Below are positions 26,038 to 38,780 of a stretch of DNA of 64,000 bases, in pieces. Each line of letters begins with the position of its first letter. Positions within the stretch are counted from its first letter, which is position 1. Made by a program: the position numbers and the translations under genes. The notes under the pieces are model-generated. The model had not been told where the DNA came from. It searched no databases and worked only from the letters and a program-made list of their open reading frames with translations. The stretch comes from Protopterus annectens. Lineage: Eukaryota; Chordata; Ceratodontiformes; Protopteridae. The DNA is taken from positions 574,153,173 through 574,217,172 of the forward strand of contig NC_056749.1 of assembly GCF_019279795.1 (NCBI RefSeq), in the 5' to 3' direction.

Positions 26038-26390
26038 AGGTCTACAAATCACTTCTACCTTTTTTTAAAGCACTTCAAGCATCTTGCCCTGAGCAGTTAA
26101 CTGTACATCAGGGCAAGTGTAGTTTTGACCTTTCACCTCACATAGACAAACAGTAAAGACATGTCTAGTTAGTATGTAATCATGGGCGGTCGGAATATAG
26201 CTCAGAGACACCATCCATTTTGACTAGTTCACATTAACAGGGTTATTTCTACCATTATGTATGTCCCACATGTGTGCTTGTTGTGTGTTGATTACAGCTA
26301 CTTATAGGATGGTATGAACAGCATTGCTGCACCACCCACCATGAGTTGGTACTATCAAATAAGCCTACTTCTACCCCAATAGAGTGTCTA

Positions 26391-27762
26391 AAATACAGGT
26401 CGTAAATGCCACTCTCAAAGGGCCAAAAAACAGCATCTATGGGACCTGATCACATCACAGGCTGCGTCCTAGACGACCTACAACAAAAATTTGTCAACAT
26501 CAATGGGGACTCTCTTCAATTATAGTCTATGTACTGGCTTTGGCACTGCTGAACGGAATACGTCCACCTTGATTTACTTTATTCAAAGGTGTTGCTCCCT
26601 CTGTCCATGGTAACTGAATAATGATAGCCTGACTATGCTTATATCCAAGGCCATGCAGCAAAACATCATTAACTATATCTGGTTGATAAGGTTCTTGTTC
26701 AAATACTTGTCCCTCCACAGTATGTATTGGTCAGTGGGAGAACATGCCTGTTATACATATATTCGTAATGGGGGAATACACAGGCAGCAGCAGACCTGTA
26801 ACCTTTAGTGTCCCACAGGTATTAGTGAATGCATGCTATGAAAAATAACTGTGCCTGTCAAAGTTTGCTCATGACTGCAAAATGTAAGCAGTTTTAGAAT
26901 CTGTAAATGATGTAAACATGCTACAAGAGGGGCGGACACAAAACAGTGACTGGTGCCAAATAATGTATCATCAGCACCTTTGGTAAGAGCAAAGTTCCTG
27001 TTAACTACCGCATCAACAGCCACAGTACACACAAAGTGTTGAGAGACCTGGGCACACGGGTTTACAGCAAGCCCTTCTTCTCATCACCATTTTTCCGTAA
27101 ACAGTCCATGTAACATTGCTCATCACATTTGTAAGGGAACACCTACTAAAAAAAAGATATAACCACCTATACACTTCGCTCAGCATGCCAGTCATTGAGT
27201 GCAATATCCATTATGGTATGTACCTTTCACGCTGCTTGAGTAATTGTAGAAACCACCAAGGTTACTGACTAAGAAAAATCTAGGTCTTCCACATCAATCC
27301 CATTTGTATTATGTAAAATTACTGTCCCTTGATTATGTTTCTTACAAGACTGTCCCAAGGTGAATTCGCTCGTGCCTAAATGGCAACCTATGACCCTGCT
27401 TTTCTGAAAATGCTCATATCTGCAAGTGAAACTATACACGGGTTACTCAATTGAAAGGCCATAACCTGTTATTTTCCAGGAAAAGAATATCATGGAGGAG
27501 AAGATATGTGTCCCACAGGTTAGCACACCATTGTAACAGACTCCCACCTATGGTCAAGCAAAGCATTTCATAAGCCTGCTAAAAATGAAAGGAGAGGGGA
27601 TTGCAAGGGGTAACCATAAATTCAGAATGGGAGTTTCATCAGTGAATGTCCTAGGCATGGGCATTTAATGCTCCTTTTGGAACCCAGGCTTCAATGCGGC
27701 TACCCTTGTAAGGGCAGTGTATCCTATGACAGGTATGTATGCTAAGGCATACATTCATACCG
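26391..27762 (+). mobile_element. Decayed CR1 (second copy)
   Basis: Twin of 8270-9640. Confidence 0.6.
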
Positions 27763-27810
27763 AGCATAAGTGTTACAAACTATCTGTATATGTATGTGGG
27801 CATGGGTGTG

Positions 27811-27851
<41 letters not shown>

Positions 27852-28171
27852 AGATATACATCTACATATATATATATATATATATATGTGTGTATATATA
27901 TGTATTTATACTGGTGTGTGTACATTTGTGCGTGTTTCAGCGTGTGATCGTTTCTTAGTGTTTGACTGCATGTCATATCTCAGCAATACAGTGGTTCACT
28001 TCCTGTAATAGTTTATCTCAACTAAAATTGAAGTATGCATACCTATATGTCATCTACCCCTTACTTACAAGTGTGAATTCAACCTTAGGTGATGACTCAT
28101 GCAAAGGAATCTGCCGTTATAAAATGGTATACAACACCAAATACAACAGTATGAATACAATAACATGACAG

Positions 28172-29057
28172 TGTTTTTTTTTTGTCTATAGCTGTAATGG
28201 ATGTCACTTGCCCTTCCTGTGATATAAACCTTAGTACCATATACAGTTGTTCCCCTGACTTAGCTTTGTGTTCCCTTTAACAGCAAATGTACTTTGTGGA
28301 TACTGAGTCTCATATCATTACATATGCAATCAATATTAATATTTCAGTTTGCACAGATGCTACCACAGCCACCCACTTCTACTGTAGTCCAACAGATTAG
28401 TTAATGGTCTTCATTACTGTCATCCCATTGCTGGGGTCTATCTCTGGATATCCATTCACTATTTCCTCTCAACCACTTTTTAAGCACTGTTTTGGTATAA
28501 CTTCTTTCCAGTCTTGCATACTCTCAGTAATAAGTAGACTTTATGTCTCCACATCTCATCACATTATCAAAGTATTCCTACATTTGATTGCTGTGGTGTG
28601 AGGGCTGAGAGTTTACCCCTTTGAAGTCAGCATTGGAAACCTACTACACTAGTTGTGAATCAAACACTTGGAGGATATTTTTTGTGGAATTGATGTAGGT
28701 CACCTCACCCCCCTTTGTTATGGAATTGCAACTTAAACCTTTGAACAATTAAGCTGACATCAAAGTAAATGTATTTAGTTCGTTTGAGCTTGCCTGTCCC
28801 TTCTTTGTTATGGAATTCCAACTTCTAAACATTCAGCTTGACACAAGCCAAGGCTGTCTTCTTCCTTTCACACCTTCAAACTCTCCATTGTTATGTGTTT
28901 CTACTTTGTTCCACCTTTCATCAGGCGAGTCTGTCTTCCGCCTTTAATCACCATTCCCTCATAGTGCAGGCATATCTACCAAATGTGCTATGCATAAACC
29001 TAATGCGTGCTGCAGTTTAGCTATGACTGTTTGAAATCACTGTATATATTGTCATAT
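28172..29057 (+). repeat. Old unnamed repeat, member B (second copy)
   Basis: Twin of 10050-10930, with about ten substitutions and small indels between roughly 28240 and 28620, denser than in neighbouring sequence. Confidence 0.6.
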
Positions 29058-29511
29058 GGCTAGTTTAGTCAATTTTACCTGTCTCTGATCAAATGTGATG
29101 ACAGCTTGTCCTTCATCCATTTGTTACTTTATAATTTCCCACTTGTCATTTTGAAATTCCATTTTCATAGGAGATTACTACAATCATAAACACACAGACA
29201 CACAAACACACACTCATACACACACACACACAGACACACACAATAACACACACACAAACACCTATTCATGGATCTCATGCAACTGTAGTAAAAGTTGAAG
29301 AAGTCTAAACTAAAATCTTGCATACATAAAAGAAGACATCACTCTGTATAGTTCAATAAATATACTGTAGGAGGGGTATTTTGGTCTGATTATTATCCTT
29401 TGGTTCAAGATTCGCGTTTGTGTAATTTCGTATGTAGGGGTTTCAGGTTTATAGTGTTGAGCTTTTGTAAAAGGTATTTCAAAGGTTCTAGATTATGTAG
29501 TGAACCTATAC

Positions 29512-29548
<37 letters not shown>

Positions 29549-29687
29549 AGACTGTCTCTATTACATTTATATATATATATATATATCTACACACACACAT
29601 CTGTATACATGTCACTGGTTGCATAGTGAAAATCAGTATGGAACTCAGTCTGTAGCTGGATATATCACTTTCCAGTAATTTATGTGT

Positions 29688-30268
29688 AGGTAATCTGTGT
29701 GTGCTGTAACAGAGATCTGGTTGAATGGAGCCAAAGCACCCCTGCACTATCAGAACACAACTCATTCAACACCTTTCGTCCCCAGAACTTGGACAGAAGC
29801 ATGAAAAGCGGTGGTGTTTCCATTTTCATAAAGGATGAGCACACCTACAGACTGGTAGCCCTAAATGAGGCATCAGAGATACTTCAGGTGCAGCTAACAT
29901 TGGGTAAGACATTGATTCCGGTTGTAGCCTGCTATACATCCACAAACATGAACCAAGAATCACACTTCACATTCCTAAACACTTTGGAGAATATTAGGGT
30001 CAAACCTAACAATCTCATACTGGGTGACTTCAACTACCCCTCCATTAACTGGGAAAACTACTCAGGTAACCCCAAGTTACCATATAGGTGGCAATCCACT
30101 AAGCACAGAAGAGGTTATCAGGGACCTTTCTTTTGACACTCACGTTGCTAAAGTGGTTAGAAAGACCTTCTACATTGCCCACCTGATCATGAAGGGATTC
30201 ACATCCAGATCTAGTGAGGTCATTGTTCCCCTGTACCCTTCACTTATCAGACCAATGATCGAGTACAA
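29688..30268 (+). mobile_element. CR1 split copy, 5' portion (second copy)
   Basis: Twin of 11560-12143. One base is missing near 29731 (gagccaaagc against gagccgaaagc), which shifts the start of the endonuclease frame relative to the first copy. Confidence 0.85.
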
Positions 30269-32038
30269 ATTTAGGATTGCCAGGTTTCTTTGCGGCTAAA
30301 ACTGGACTAAAGTCACGCCCCTCGCATCACACATAACTCCACCCATTCCCACCCCCTCTCCCGCCCATGCCCCACCTATTTTGTGACATCACAGTGACAT
30401 CAGCTGATGGGACCACCCACTTTGATGACTTAAGCCGTACTTAAAGGGGAGAAAAGAACACAGGCGGCACTAATTGCACTGCTAGGCTGCTGCAGATGTA
30501 AGTACCAGTATTGATGAAAAGTGTCAATATGGTGCATTTTTCTCCAGTTATTTATTTTCTATGTTCCTAAACCTAATTATGGATGATCCATGGAGATAAA
30601 AGGTCAAGAGCTAGCAGCCTGTGCACATGGTGGTAAATCTGATTAAAAAAATCCAAAAAAAATGTAAGCAGTTATCTTTGCTATTAAAAAATTGTAAGTT
30701 TTGATTTACCCCATAAGATCATTTAAGTCAATAACATCACTTTACTGCTCATTCAGAAATGATGATCTTAACATTCTCTTGCATTTTGAAAGTTCTGTCA
30801 AATACTGTTTGTACTGGCGCGTGCGACAGGTAACTCAGTTGTTAAGATGTAACTTATTTTCCGTTTACTTCGGATTAGGAAGTTTCAGTCCTTGGCTGTG
30901 CCTGTATTGGGTGGGGGTCAATTGAGCTAAGTGTTACTGCCCCTAGTGTGATATTTCAGATGCTAGTACTTAAGATCTTGTACTGGGTCCGACTGACCTC
31001 CCACTCTTTTCTTTACATGTCACATATGCAAAAATGGGATAAAGGGGTTGTGGATGAATGGATTTCTAACAGGTGACATGTTTTATGTTACTTTCAAAGT
31101 ATCGTCATAATCTCAGAAAAGCACACATACTTTAAAGAGTTTCATTAATGTTTTTCTATATCGCCAAAGTTGCGGGTTAAAACAGGTAACTTCCTACAAC
31201 AATGCGCTCTAATACAAGTTTACGAAGATGCAGACTGGACCGCTATGCAGTTGTAAAATGGCAATAAGACTGAATGAAAGATGACTCAAGCCTCTAGATC
31301 TAAGAAAGATGCACGTAGAAAAAGAAATCACATGCAGCTAGCACACTTGCCATTTTCTGAACATGGCAAAGAGATAGTTTTATTTTTCAATGTGGTCCCT
31401 TGCGACAGAATTAAGTAAAAGCAAAATAATGTTGGGTAACTGCAAGTGCCCAAAAAGCAAGATGCACAATTTGTTTCATGGAATACGGTTCAACATAGTA
31501 GATGAGGATAATACAAATCAGGACGTGTTAATTGCTAGCAGTATTACACTGCATGGTGAAGTTCTAAAATCAGTCTGAGTTTACTACAATGCAACACTGG
31601 GCAATGTTGGCAGAGTGCTTAAGCATTTTAAATCTTGCTATAAGATTTCTTTTGTCACTGCTTGGTAGTTGGTAGGATAATGATAGCTAAAAAAATACCG
31701 TTTTCCCACCGTGGTGTACTGCCTTCCAGTGATATCTCTACAATCCGTATAGCAGAAAATAAAATTTGTCCATTTGTATTACATCACTGCCACTTAAGTT
31801 AATGTATGTACTGTCTAAACTATGTAGCTACCAGGAATACTGAAGTTAAAAGCATTTCATTGTTGTGTAGTAGCTAGTAGTGTATCGTACCGCTCCCGTT
31901 CGAGCTGGATACATTTACTTTCTCCTCTCCTCTGGCGGCACAAAAAAAAACTGGACTTCATGAGTTTAAATTTTTTAACTGGACAATTTGTCGGAAATCC
32001 GGACAGTTCGGTCAAAAACCGGACAGCTGGCAACCCTA
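30269..32038. mobile_element. Nonautonomous hAT-like transposon (second copy)
   Basis: Twin of 12144-13901, with the same agtacaa on both sides (30262-30268 and 32039-32045). It carries an extra stretch of about 12 bases near 30775 (ctcttgcatttt) that the first copy lacks, plus several substitutions from 30700 to 30870. Confidence 0.75.
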
Positions 32039-32621
32039 AGTACAATGCCCCATTCGGGATGTATCTCACCCGACATCTGCAGCAATTGGAGAGACCCCAA
32101 AAGTTCCTCACCAAAAGGATAAAGGGACTCCAAAATCTGTCATATGCTGCCAGATTGAAGAAACTCCAGCTCTATTCAGTCGCATACCGTCTGCTCAGAG
32201 GTGACATGTGCCTGACATACAAGGCCATGTCCAACCCAGAATTAATGGACATGCTCCACCTTAAAAAATCCAAATCCACCAAAACCACTAGAGCAAGCGA
32301 CTTAAACCTTAGCACGGATATAAATAGGACGTGCTGGAGGGATAGATTTATCACTCAGAGACTCCCTATGCTGTGGAATAAAATCCCGGTCCATGTGAGG
32401 CAGAGCACCTCGCTGGCTCTGTTTAAGAGAAATCTTGACCTGTGGATGGGAAATCGTAGGTTTGCCCCGGGAATCATCTCTGTGTCACTGCTGGACAGAG
32501 GCACAACAAACTAATGGGCACAGTATTTTTTCATATAAGGGGTGGCGTAAGCCACAAAAATTTGGGCTAGGCTTATAAATGCCTTAGGGCAGATAGCCTA
32601 GTATAAACCTATGAACCTATG
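32039..32621 (+). mobile_element. CR1 split copy, 3' portion (second copy), best-preserved RT C-terminus
   Basis: An uninterrupted frame runs from 32039 to 32515 and encodes the CR1 C-terminal domain: YNAPFGMYLTRHLQQLERPQ, LYSVAYRLLRGDMCLTYKAM, RTCWRDRFITQRLPMLWNKI, then LALFKRNLDLWMGNRRFAPG, ending near LLDRGTTN. The upstream part of the 184-aa open frame (31960-32038) is transposon sequence translated in the same frame, not CR1. Because one copy is intact and the other has three nearby one-base indels, this segment is useful for testing assembly error. Confidence 0.9.
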
Positions 32622-32623
32622 TA

Positions 32624-34352
32624 CCAAAACACTTCACCAACACTTTCTGGAATTCATTAATTCCAATGCCCTGGACTAGCTCGTTCTTACCCCCACTAGA
32701 GCTGGCAACATCCATGACATGGTCATTACTAACATGGGTGACCACTGCTCTAAAGCAATAGTCAACTCCTCGCTGCTTAGATCTGATCACAATCTAATCA
32801 CCTTGGAAATCATCATCCCTTCCAGCCAACAAACAAAGGTAACCACCATGACAATGCTCATCCAAATGTGAACTTTGGGCACATAAAATCAGAGGTGGCC
32901 AACTTCATGGCACTTATGCAAATGGATAATAGTTGCATGATTGCCAAATCATACACCAATGCAATGTACGAACACGTAAAAAAAGGATGAAAATCGACAT
33001 ACCCAATAGAACTGAGATGATCTTCTCCAAAAAACGGAAGACAATCTGGTAGTCCCCGTCCATAAACAAACTCTACAACAGAAGGAGGAAACTCATGCAG
33101 CATAAGCTGATGTTCAAAGACTGGAAAATACTCCCTTATCACCTTCAACAAAAGGTTGAGATCCCTCAGCCAGTCGTCTGAAGGTAGCTATGAAAAAGGA
33201 ATTGCATCAAGATAGTAAAGACATCCAAAGTAGGCTGCAACCCCTGTATCAGTAGATGGGTCTCAAACTGGCTCACAGATGGAACCCACAGTGTGAAAGT
33301 AGCTGACTCCAAGTCAGCTTGCTGACAAGTCACAAGTGTAGTCCAACACAGGGCTCTGTCCTGTGTGCTCTCATGTTTGGTATCTACTTCTATGAAGTCC
33401 AAGCCAACACCAAGGGACTCTGACTGACAAATTTCCAAGATGATTGCAAGTTGAGAGATATTACTAACTCACCAAATGATGTTGACCAGGAAAGCCTCAG
33501 TGAGAGGAACGACTGTTGTCAGAACCATGAACTTAACCTGAATGACTAAAAATTTGTCTTCATCACCTTTGGGAAAAACCTAGTTCCCTTGACGTACCAC
33601 ATTGATGGTAGTCCACTGAACACAGAAGACGTTATAAGAGATTTGGAAAGACAGGTTGAACACAAACCTATCTTTTGACCACCATGTTGTCACTATGGTC
33701 AGAAAGTGCTTCTATGTGGCACATCTGATTACTAAGGGTTTTGGATCCAGGAATAAAGAGGTGATTGTCTCCCTCTACTCTTCACTCATTAGGCCAATCA
33801 CTGAGTACAATGCCCCGTTTGGCATGTACCTCACTAGACACCTGTAAAAACTGCAGAGAATGCAAAAAGTACCTCACAAAGTGGATCCTAGGCCTTAATC
33901 TCTTGCTTTTATGGACATGCTCAAAAAAACTACAATTATTCTCTGTCTCATATCGCCTACTTAGAGGTGATCTCTGCTTGACTTACAAAGCCATGTCTAA
34001 CCCATCTATGTTATAAATGCTACATCTAAAGAAATCCCCATCTCTACCTACCACATGCTCAAGATAACTCAACCTCATTACCACAATGTACATCACATGC
34101 TGGATGGACAGGTTCATTACCCAGAGACTGACCATGTTATGGAACAGACTTAACATACATGTCAAGCATATCAGCTCACTAGCCCTGTTCTAGATAAATT
34201 TTGATAAGTGGCAGGGAAATACAAAAATCACCCCAGGGATCACTACCGTGACTTCACTCAACATAGTCACTGGGAAGTAAGGTTGTGTGGCTCGATGTCA
34301 GGGTAATCCTATGGGCTAGGCTTGTTAAGGCCCCAGGGCCATCAGCCTAGTA
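32624..34352 (+). mobile_element. CR1 internally deleted copy (second copy)
   Basis: Twin of 14484-16200, ending at the right edge of the duplication. Confidence 0.85.
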
Positions 34353-34935
34353 CACACTATTTAATTATGATATCATATGTAGGTTTAAACATGTTACTGA
34401 CAGTTTTTTAAGACAACTGTTTGTCACTGAGTGAAGAGTTTACAGTTTTGCATCCAGTGGTGTCAACTTCACAATACTGTATACAAGTGTATGAGGGGAG
34501 CACTGGTCATTAAATGCCAATAATTTGGATTAATTATCATTCTCCATGCACTGAAATTCTGGGTAATCTGTGATTGACAGGTGCCTTCTTGAAATTTGTT
34601 CAGTTGTTGATTATTTGTATATTGCTGTATTTAAGCTATGCAAAAGTGCTTATTGCATATAGCACACCATAGTGCACTGACAAGTATCAGTGATTACCAC
34701 TGATGGTTACAGATGCACACCTTTGTCTTGCTAAACTTTCCCTTAGCCCTCCACTTGTGGGTCTACATTGTTTTTTGAGGACATGCTTTACTGTCCAGTG
34801 GAACACAAAGACTACAGACACAGGTACCAACGCACCGCTCACCAACAACATTCATTCCTACACATTTTCTCCATTCACCTTGGTTCATGATGCCAGCCTG
34901 AGTGAATTTTGAAACTGTCATGTTCATTGAGATCA
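34353..34935. other. Single-copy flank, nothing recognised
   Basis: No match elsewhere in the window that I can see. Short open frames on both strands (for example 34703-34912) look accidental. Confidence 0.4.
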
Positions 34936-36010
34936 CTCTATGCCTACTCCACACAAACTCAACATGTGCTTATCCCCACTAGCAGCAACTAAATTAAATA
35001 ATTTTTTCAAAGCAGATTATAACCTCTTACAGAATGATCAACAACCACACTGAATTCCCCCTCTGATGGAGCTGTGAACTGTGCTTAGTTCTACAACAAT
35101 GCTTTCTGTATGGTGCAGATCATAACTAACCTCTGTAAGGACAAATACACATCATTAAATGCATATGATAGCATCACAGGCTGTGTCCTACATAGGCTCG
35201 CACAAGAATTAGCAATACCATTAGGTACTCTGTCACCTACACCACACGCTAAGGTGATGACCTCAAAATACTTCTCCAAAGCTGATTTTGATCTAATTAA
35301 AAATGATGTGGCTAAGTTGTCAGTACCCATGACAATGGAAAGCAGCTGCATGAGTGCCGAATCATACAACCATGCACTGTACGTGCATGTACACAAATGC
35401 ATGGAACTTGCCATACCAAATCAAACTAAGATTATCTCTTTCCAAAAATGGAAGCCGATCTGGTGGTACCCAACCATCAATTAACTCTGCAACGGACGGA
35501 AGAAAGTTTTGAAGGATAAAACTGAAGTTGCAAGACTGGAAAAATTCACTTATCAGCCTTAAAAAATAAAATTGAAGATGCCTTTATCCAATCCCCTAAA
35601 GGATGTAATGAAGCAGAGTTATGGATGACAATCAAAATAACCACAATGCAATTATATAGCTATATCAAGAACCTCCAAACAATACCCATATTTGTTATGA
35701 GTTTTTGCAGAATGGTACCTACTATAATGAACCAACAGATGTAGCCAACATAATGGCCGACAGACTGAATGCCAACTTGACCCCTCCACTGCCAATGGCC
35801 TTATCAGAATACCTTAATAAAGCCTGTTACCCAACATTTATGAGGCCCAGGTAAAACCTGCGTTGTCCAAAGCCCAGATTACAGCATCCATGGGAAATGA
35901 TAATATTCCAAGCTGCATTTGACATGAGGTACAAAAACAAGTGGCACCACACCCGTGTGCCCTGTTCAATCACAGCCTAACCGCGAGGATTGTCCCTAAG
36001 GAGTGGCGCA
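34936..36010 (+). mobile_element. CR1-family LINE fragment(s)
   Basis: The open frame 35110-35484 holds CR1 ORF2 linker sequence: VMTSKYFSKADFDLIKNDVA, SCMSAESYNHALYVHVH, IPNQTKIISFQKWKP. A second, poorer match to the same region (FFKADYNLLQNDQ) lies at 34998-35040, so two pieces may be joined. Further on (35870-36000) comes the KAQITASMGNDNIPS region and FNHSLTARIVPKEWR at the start of the reverse transcriptase. It stops where an L2 tail begins at about 36017. Confidence 0.75.
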
Positions 36011-36016
36011 CCACTA

Positions 36017-36240
36017 CAGTAATTTTATTTATTTATTTATTTAATGTTTTTTCCATTTGTTGACCGGGATAGTCCGACAGGATACATATCCATTTTGAAC
36101 AGAGGCCTGGGGAGAAAGTCTCCTAGCTATAGAAGCATTTGGGGTTATTTTGAGTGTAGCCCATCAGAACTCATTGTAAGCACTAAAAAAGCTACAAATT
36201 ACTACAGCACTGAACTTTCCTCACTTGTGTAGAGGAAAAC
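36017..36240 (-). mobile_element. L2-type LINE 3' tail
   Basis: The minus strand carries the L2 3' end, with tttatttatttatttaatgt at the tail side, ttgaccgggatagtccgaca, and gaggcctggggagaaag. It is 5'-truncated and lies between two CR1 fragments. Confidence 0.75.
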
Positions 36241-36249
36241 TGTTTTTAG

Positions 36250-38780
36250 TACTTAATTAATAAGCACCTATTCCAGGCATGTCTAAGGATCATCTCCCAG
36301 TGTTTTCTCCTGTCTACCTAATGAGTCTGGTCATCTTGGGGCAATGCAGCAATTGCCACATGTACACAGACAACCCTCTCCTGCTACCACCCAACACTAC
36401 AACCTGTGAGAGATGCATTTATATAACCAAACTGGAAGCAAAGCTCTCTTCACCCAAGACTGGATTAGACAGTCAAGAGGAGAAGGTAAACACTTGCACC
36501 ACAGCACACTCATCACATAATGCCTCCAAAACTAAACCACCAAAACACACACATATAGAAACACAAAATACACACCTTTTGTGGAGGCTCTCAAAAAAAA
36601 ATCTACCCAAGCAACAGGGACCTCCAAAGCAGAAAAGCAAAGGAACCTGAACTCCCCCAACACAACCCAAATGACACTCATCCCACAAACTCAGTGTGGC
36701 ACTCAACCAAAGTCCATAAGGCATAACAACGTACCTAGCACTCGAGTCATAGGTGACTCTATAGTCAGGCACAGTCATGTTCCACTCACAAGGCTAAATA
36801 AGGAGAAAGTCATTGTCAGCTGCCTGCAAGGTGCCAGGATATGCCACATAACGCATGCACTAAGGTCACTCCACAGCAAGTACAAATATGACTCTGTCAT
36901 TGTCCATGTAGGTGTGAATGATCTGAGATGTACCTCCATACCATTAGGTAAACCACCGTCAAAATTTCTCCAAAGCCAACTTCAGGCTTCTTCAGACAGA
37001 AGTGGAAAACTTCACGACACCCATGCTAACGGACAATAGAGATACGACTGATGAATACTATATAATTGCACTTTCTAAGCACTTAGACGAGTGGATGGAT
37101 CGTGCAATCCCTAACAGAACCAAGATGCTATATTACAAAAAAATGAAAGCCAATCTGGTGGTCCCCTGCTGTAAACAAACTCTACAACAGAAGAAAGCAA
37201 CTCTGGCAAAAAAGATTAAAATCCCATGATTGTAGGAACTCCGTGGTCAGCCTCAGTAAGAAGCTGAGATCACTCATAAAATCCTCCAAAGGTAATTACA
37301 TAAACAAAATTGCCACTGATTATAAAGACAACCACAAAGCATTCGACAGCTATGTCAAGACTCTCAATGGCAGCACTCAGATCTGCTTGGAGGTACAGCA
37401 CAATGGCACTAAATACACAGAACCAAATGATATTGCCAACATCATAGCAGATAGGTTTAGTGCTATTTTTAGCCCTCTCTCATGCCCTTAAGGGCCCATC
37501 TCTATAGCAGAAGAATGCAAAGGACCTGTAATCACAGCTGGACATGTAAAAAACACACTCTCCAAAGCCAAGAACACAGCATCCATGGGACCTGACAACA
37601 TCACAGGCCGCATTATAAAGAACTACAGAACAAACTGGCACCCCACCTAACTACCATGTTAAATCATAGCCTCACCTCAGGCTTTGTGCCCACAGAACAT
37701 CACACAGCAACGGTTATCCCACCCCACAAAGGGGGAGCCACCACGGACCACAGCAAATGGCCTCCCCCATTACCCTGATGAGTCTGGTCTGCAAGGCTAT
37801 GGAGCATATCAGCATGGAACTTATAACAATGACATTGTTAATCTCCAAACTATGTATCCTACCCAGTTAAGTTTTGTAAAAGGCAGGAGATGTCTCCTAA
37901 ATCATGATAGACTTCTTTGAAGCAGTCACTAGAGCTGTAGATGAGGGTAAGGTAGTACACACAGACTATTTACATCTCGCATTGGCTTTCAACACCATCC
38001 ACCACTCTGGAATTATAGACAAACTCACTAAACTAGGTATAAATCACTATGTCACAAGATGAGTTGCCAAGTGGCTGACATGAATGAACCCACACTGTGA
38101 AAGTAGCAGACTGTAAATCCAACTTCATACCAGTGACAAGTGTAGTAACACAGGATTCAGTACTAGGTCCTTTCCTGTTTGGTATCTACTTCTCTGAAGT
38201 ACAGGCTAACACAGAAGGTCTTTGACTAACAAAGTTGGCTGATGACTGCAAACTAGGAGCCATAATCAAATCTCCTAACAATGTGGATATCCTACAAAAA
38301 GGCCTCACTGAGACAGATGCCTGGCGTCAAAGACATGGCCTCAAGCTGAATGCCAAAAAGTGCATTGTCATCCCTTTTGGTAAAAACTCTGTACCCATGA
38401 ACTACCACATAGGCAGTACTCTGCTTAACAATGAAAGTGTGATGAGACCTTGGGACACTAGTGGACAGTAGTCTCTCCTTTGATAATCACATTGCCACAG
38501 TAGTCTGGAAATCCTTCTACGTGGCACACCTCATCAGAAAAGGTTTATCATCCAGGAAAAAAGAGGTCATTGTTCCCCTCTACTCATCACTCAAAGACCC
38601 ATAATTGAGTACAATGCCCCTCTTGGTATGTACCTCACAAGACATCTACAACAAGTGGAAAGGCCACAGAAATACCTCACAAAGTCGATTACTGGCCTCA
38701 AACAGATGCCCTACGCAGAACTTCTAAAAAAACTCCAGCTTTACTCTGTCGCATATCGCCTACTCAGAGGCGATCTACAC
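36250..38780 (+). mobile_element. CR1-family LINE with ORF1 start, internally deleted and 3'-truncated
   Basis: ORF1 begins near 36279: a zinc-finger pair (CSNCHMYTDN, then TTCERCIYITKLEAKL), a Thr/Lys/Pro-rich linker, then after a frame change the SGNH esterase start (RVIGDSIVRHSHVPLTRLNK, VSCLQGARICHITHALRSLH, YDSVIVHVGVNDL). At about 36947 the coding jumps from the esterase to the end of the ORF2 endonuclease (matching 39855), removing the rest of ORF1 and nearly all the endonuclease. The reverse transcriptase follows with a LADDCKLGAI motif near 38238. It breaks off inside the C-terminal domain after LLRGDL at 38777, where a second CR1 begins. Confidence 0.85.
36279..36947 (+). pseudogene. 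CR1 ORF1: zinc finger plus SGNH esterase (partial)
   Basis: CR1 ORF1 proteins bind nucleic acid and often carry a GDSL/SGNH-type esterase. Here the first open frame (36279-36650) gives CxxC pairs at about residues 25-28 and 47-50, followed by a coiled-coil-like KLEAKL stretch. The esterase block I motif GDSIVRH lies at about 36752-36772, and the GVND-containing block at about 36910. A one-base frame change lies between roughly 36585 and 36650. The C-terminal esterase part is missing here but is present in the next element (38780-39170). Confidence 0.75.

Noticed and set aside
31960-32514. A 184-aa novel protein
   Set aside because: The first 26 or so residues are hAT-like transposon end sequence and the rest is the CR1 RT C-terminus; the joint frame is accidental.
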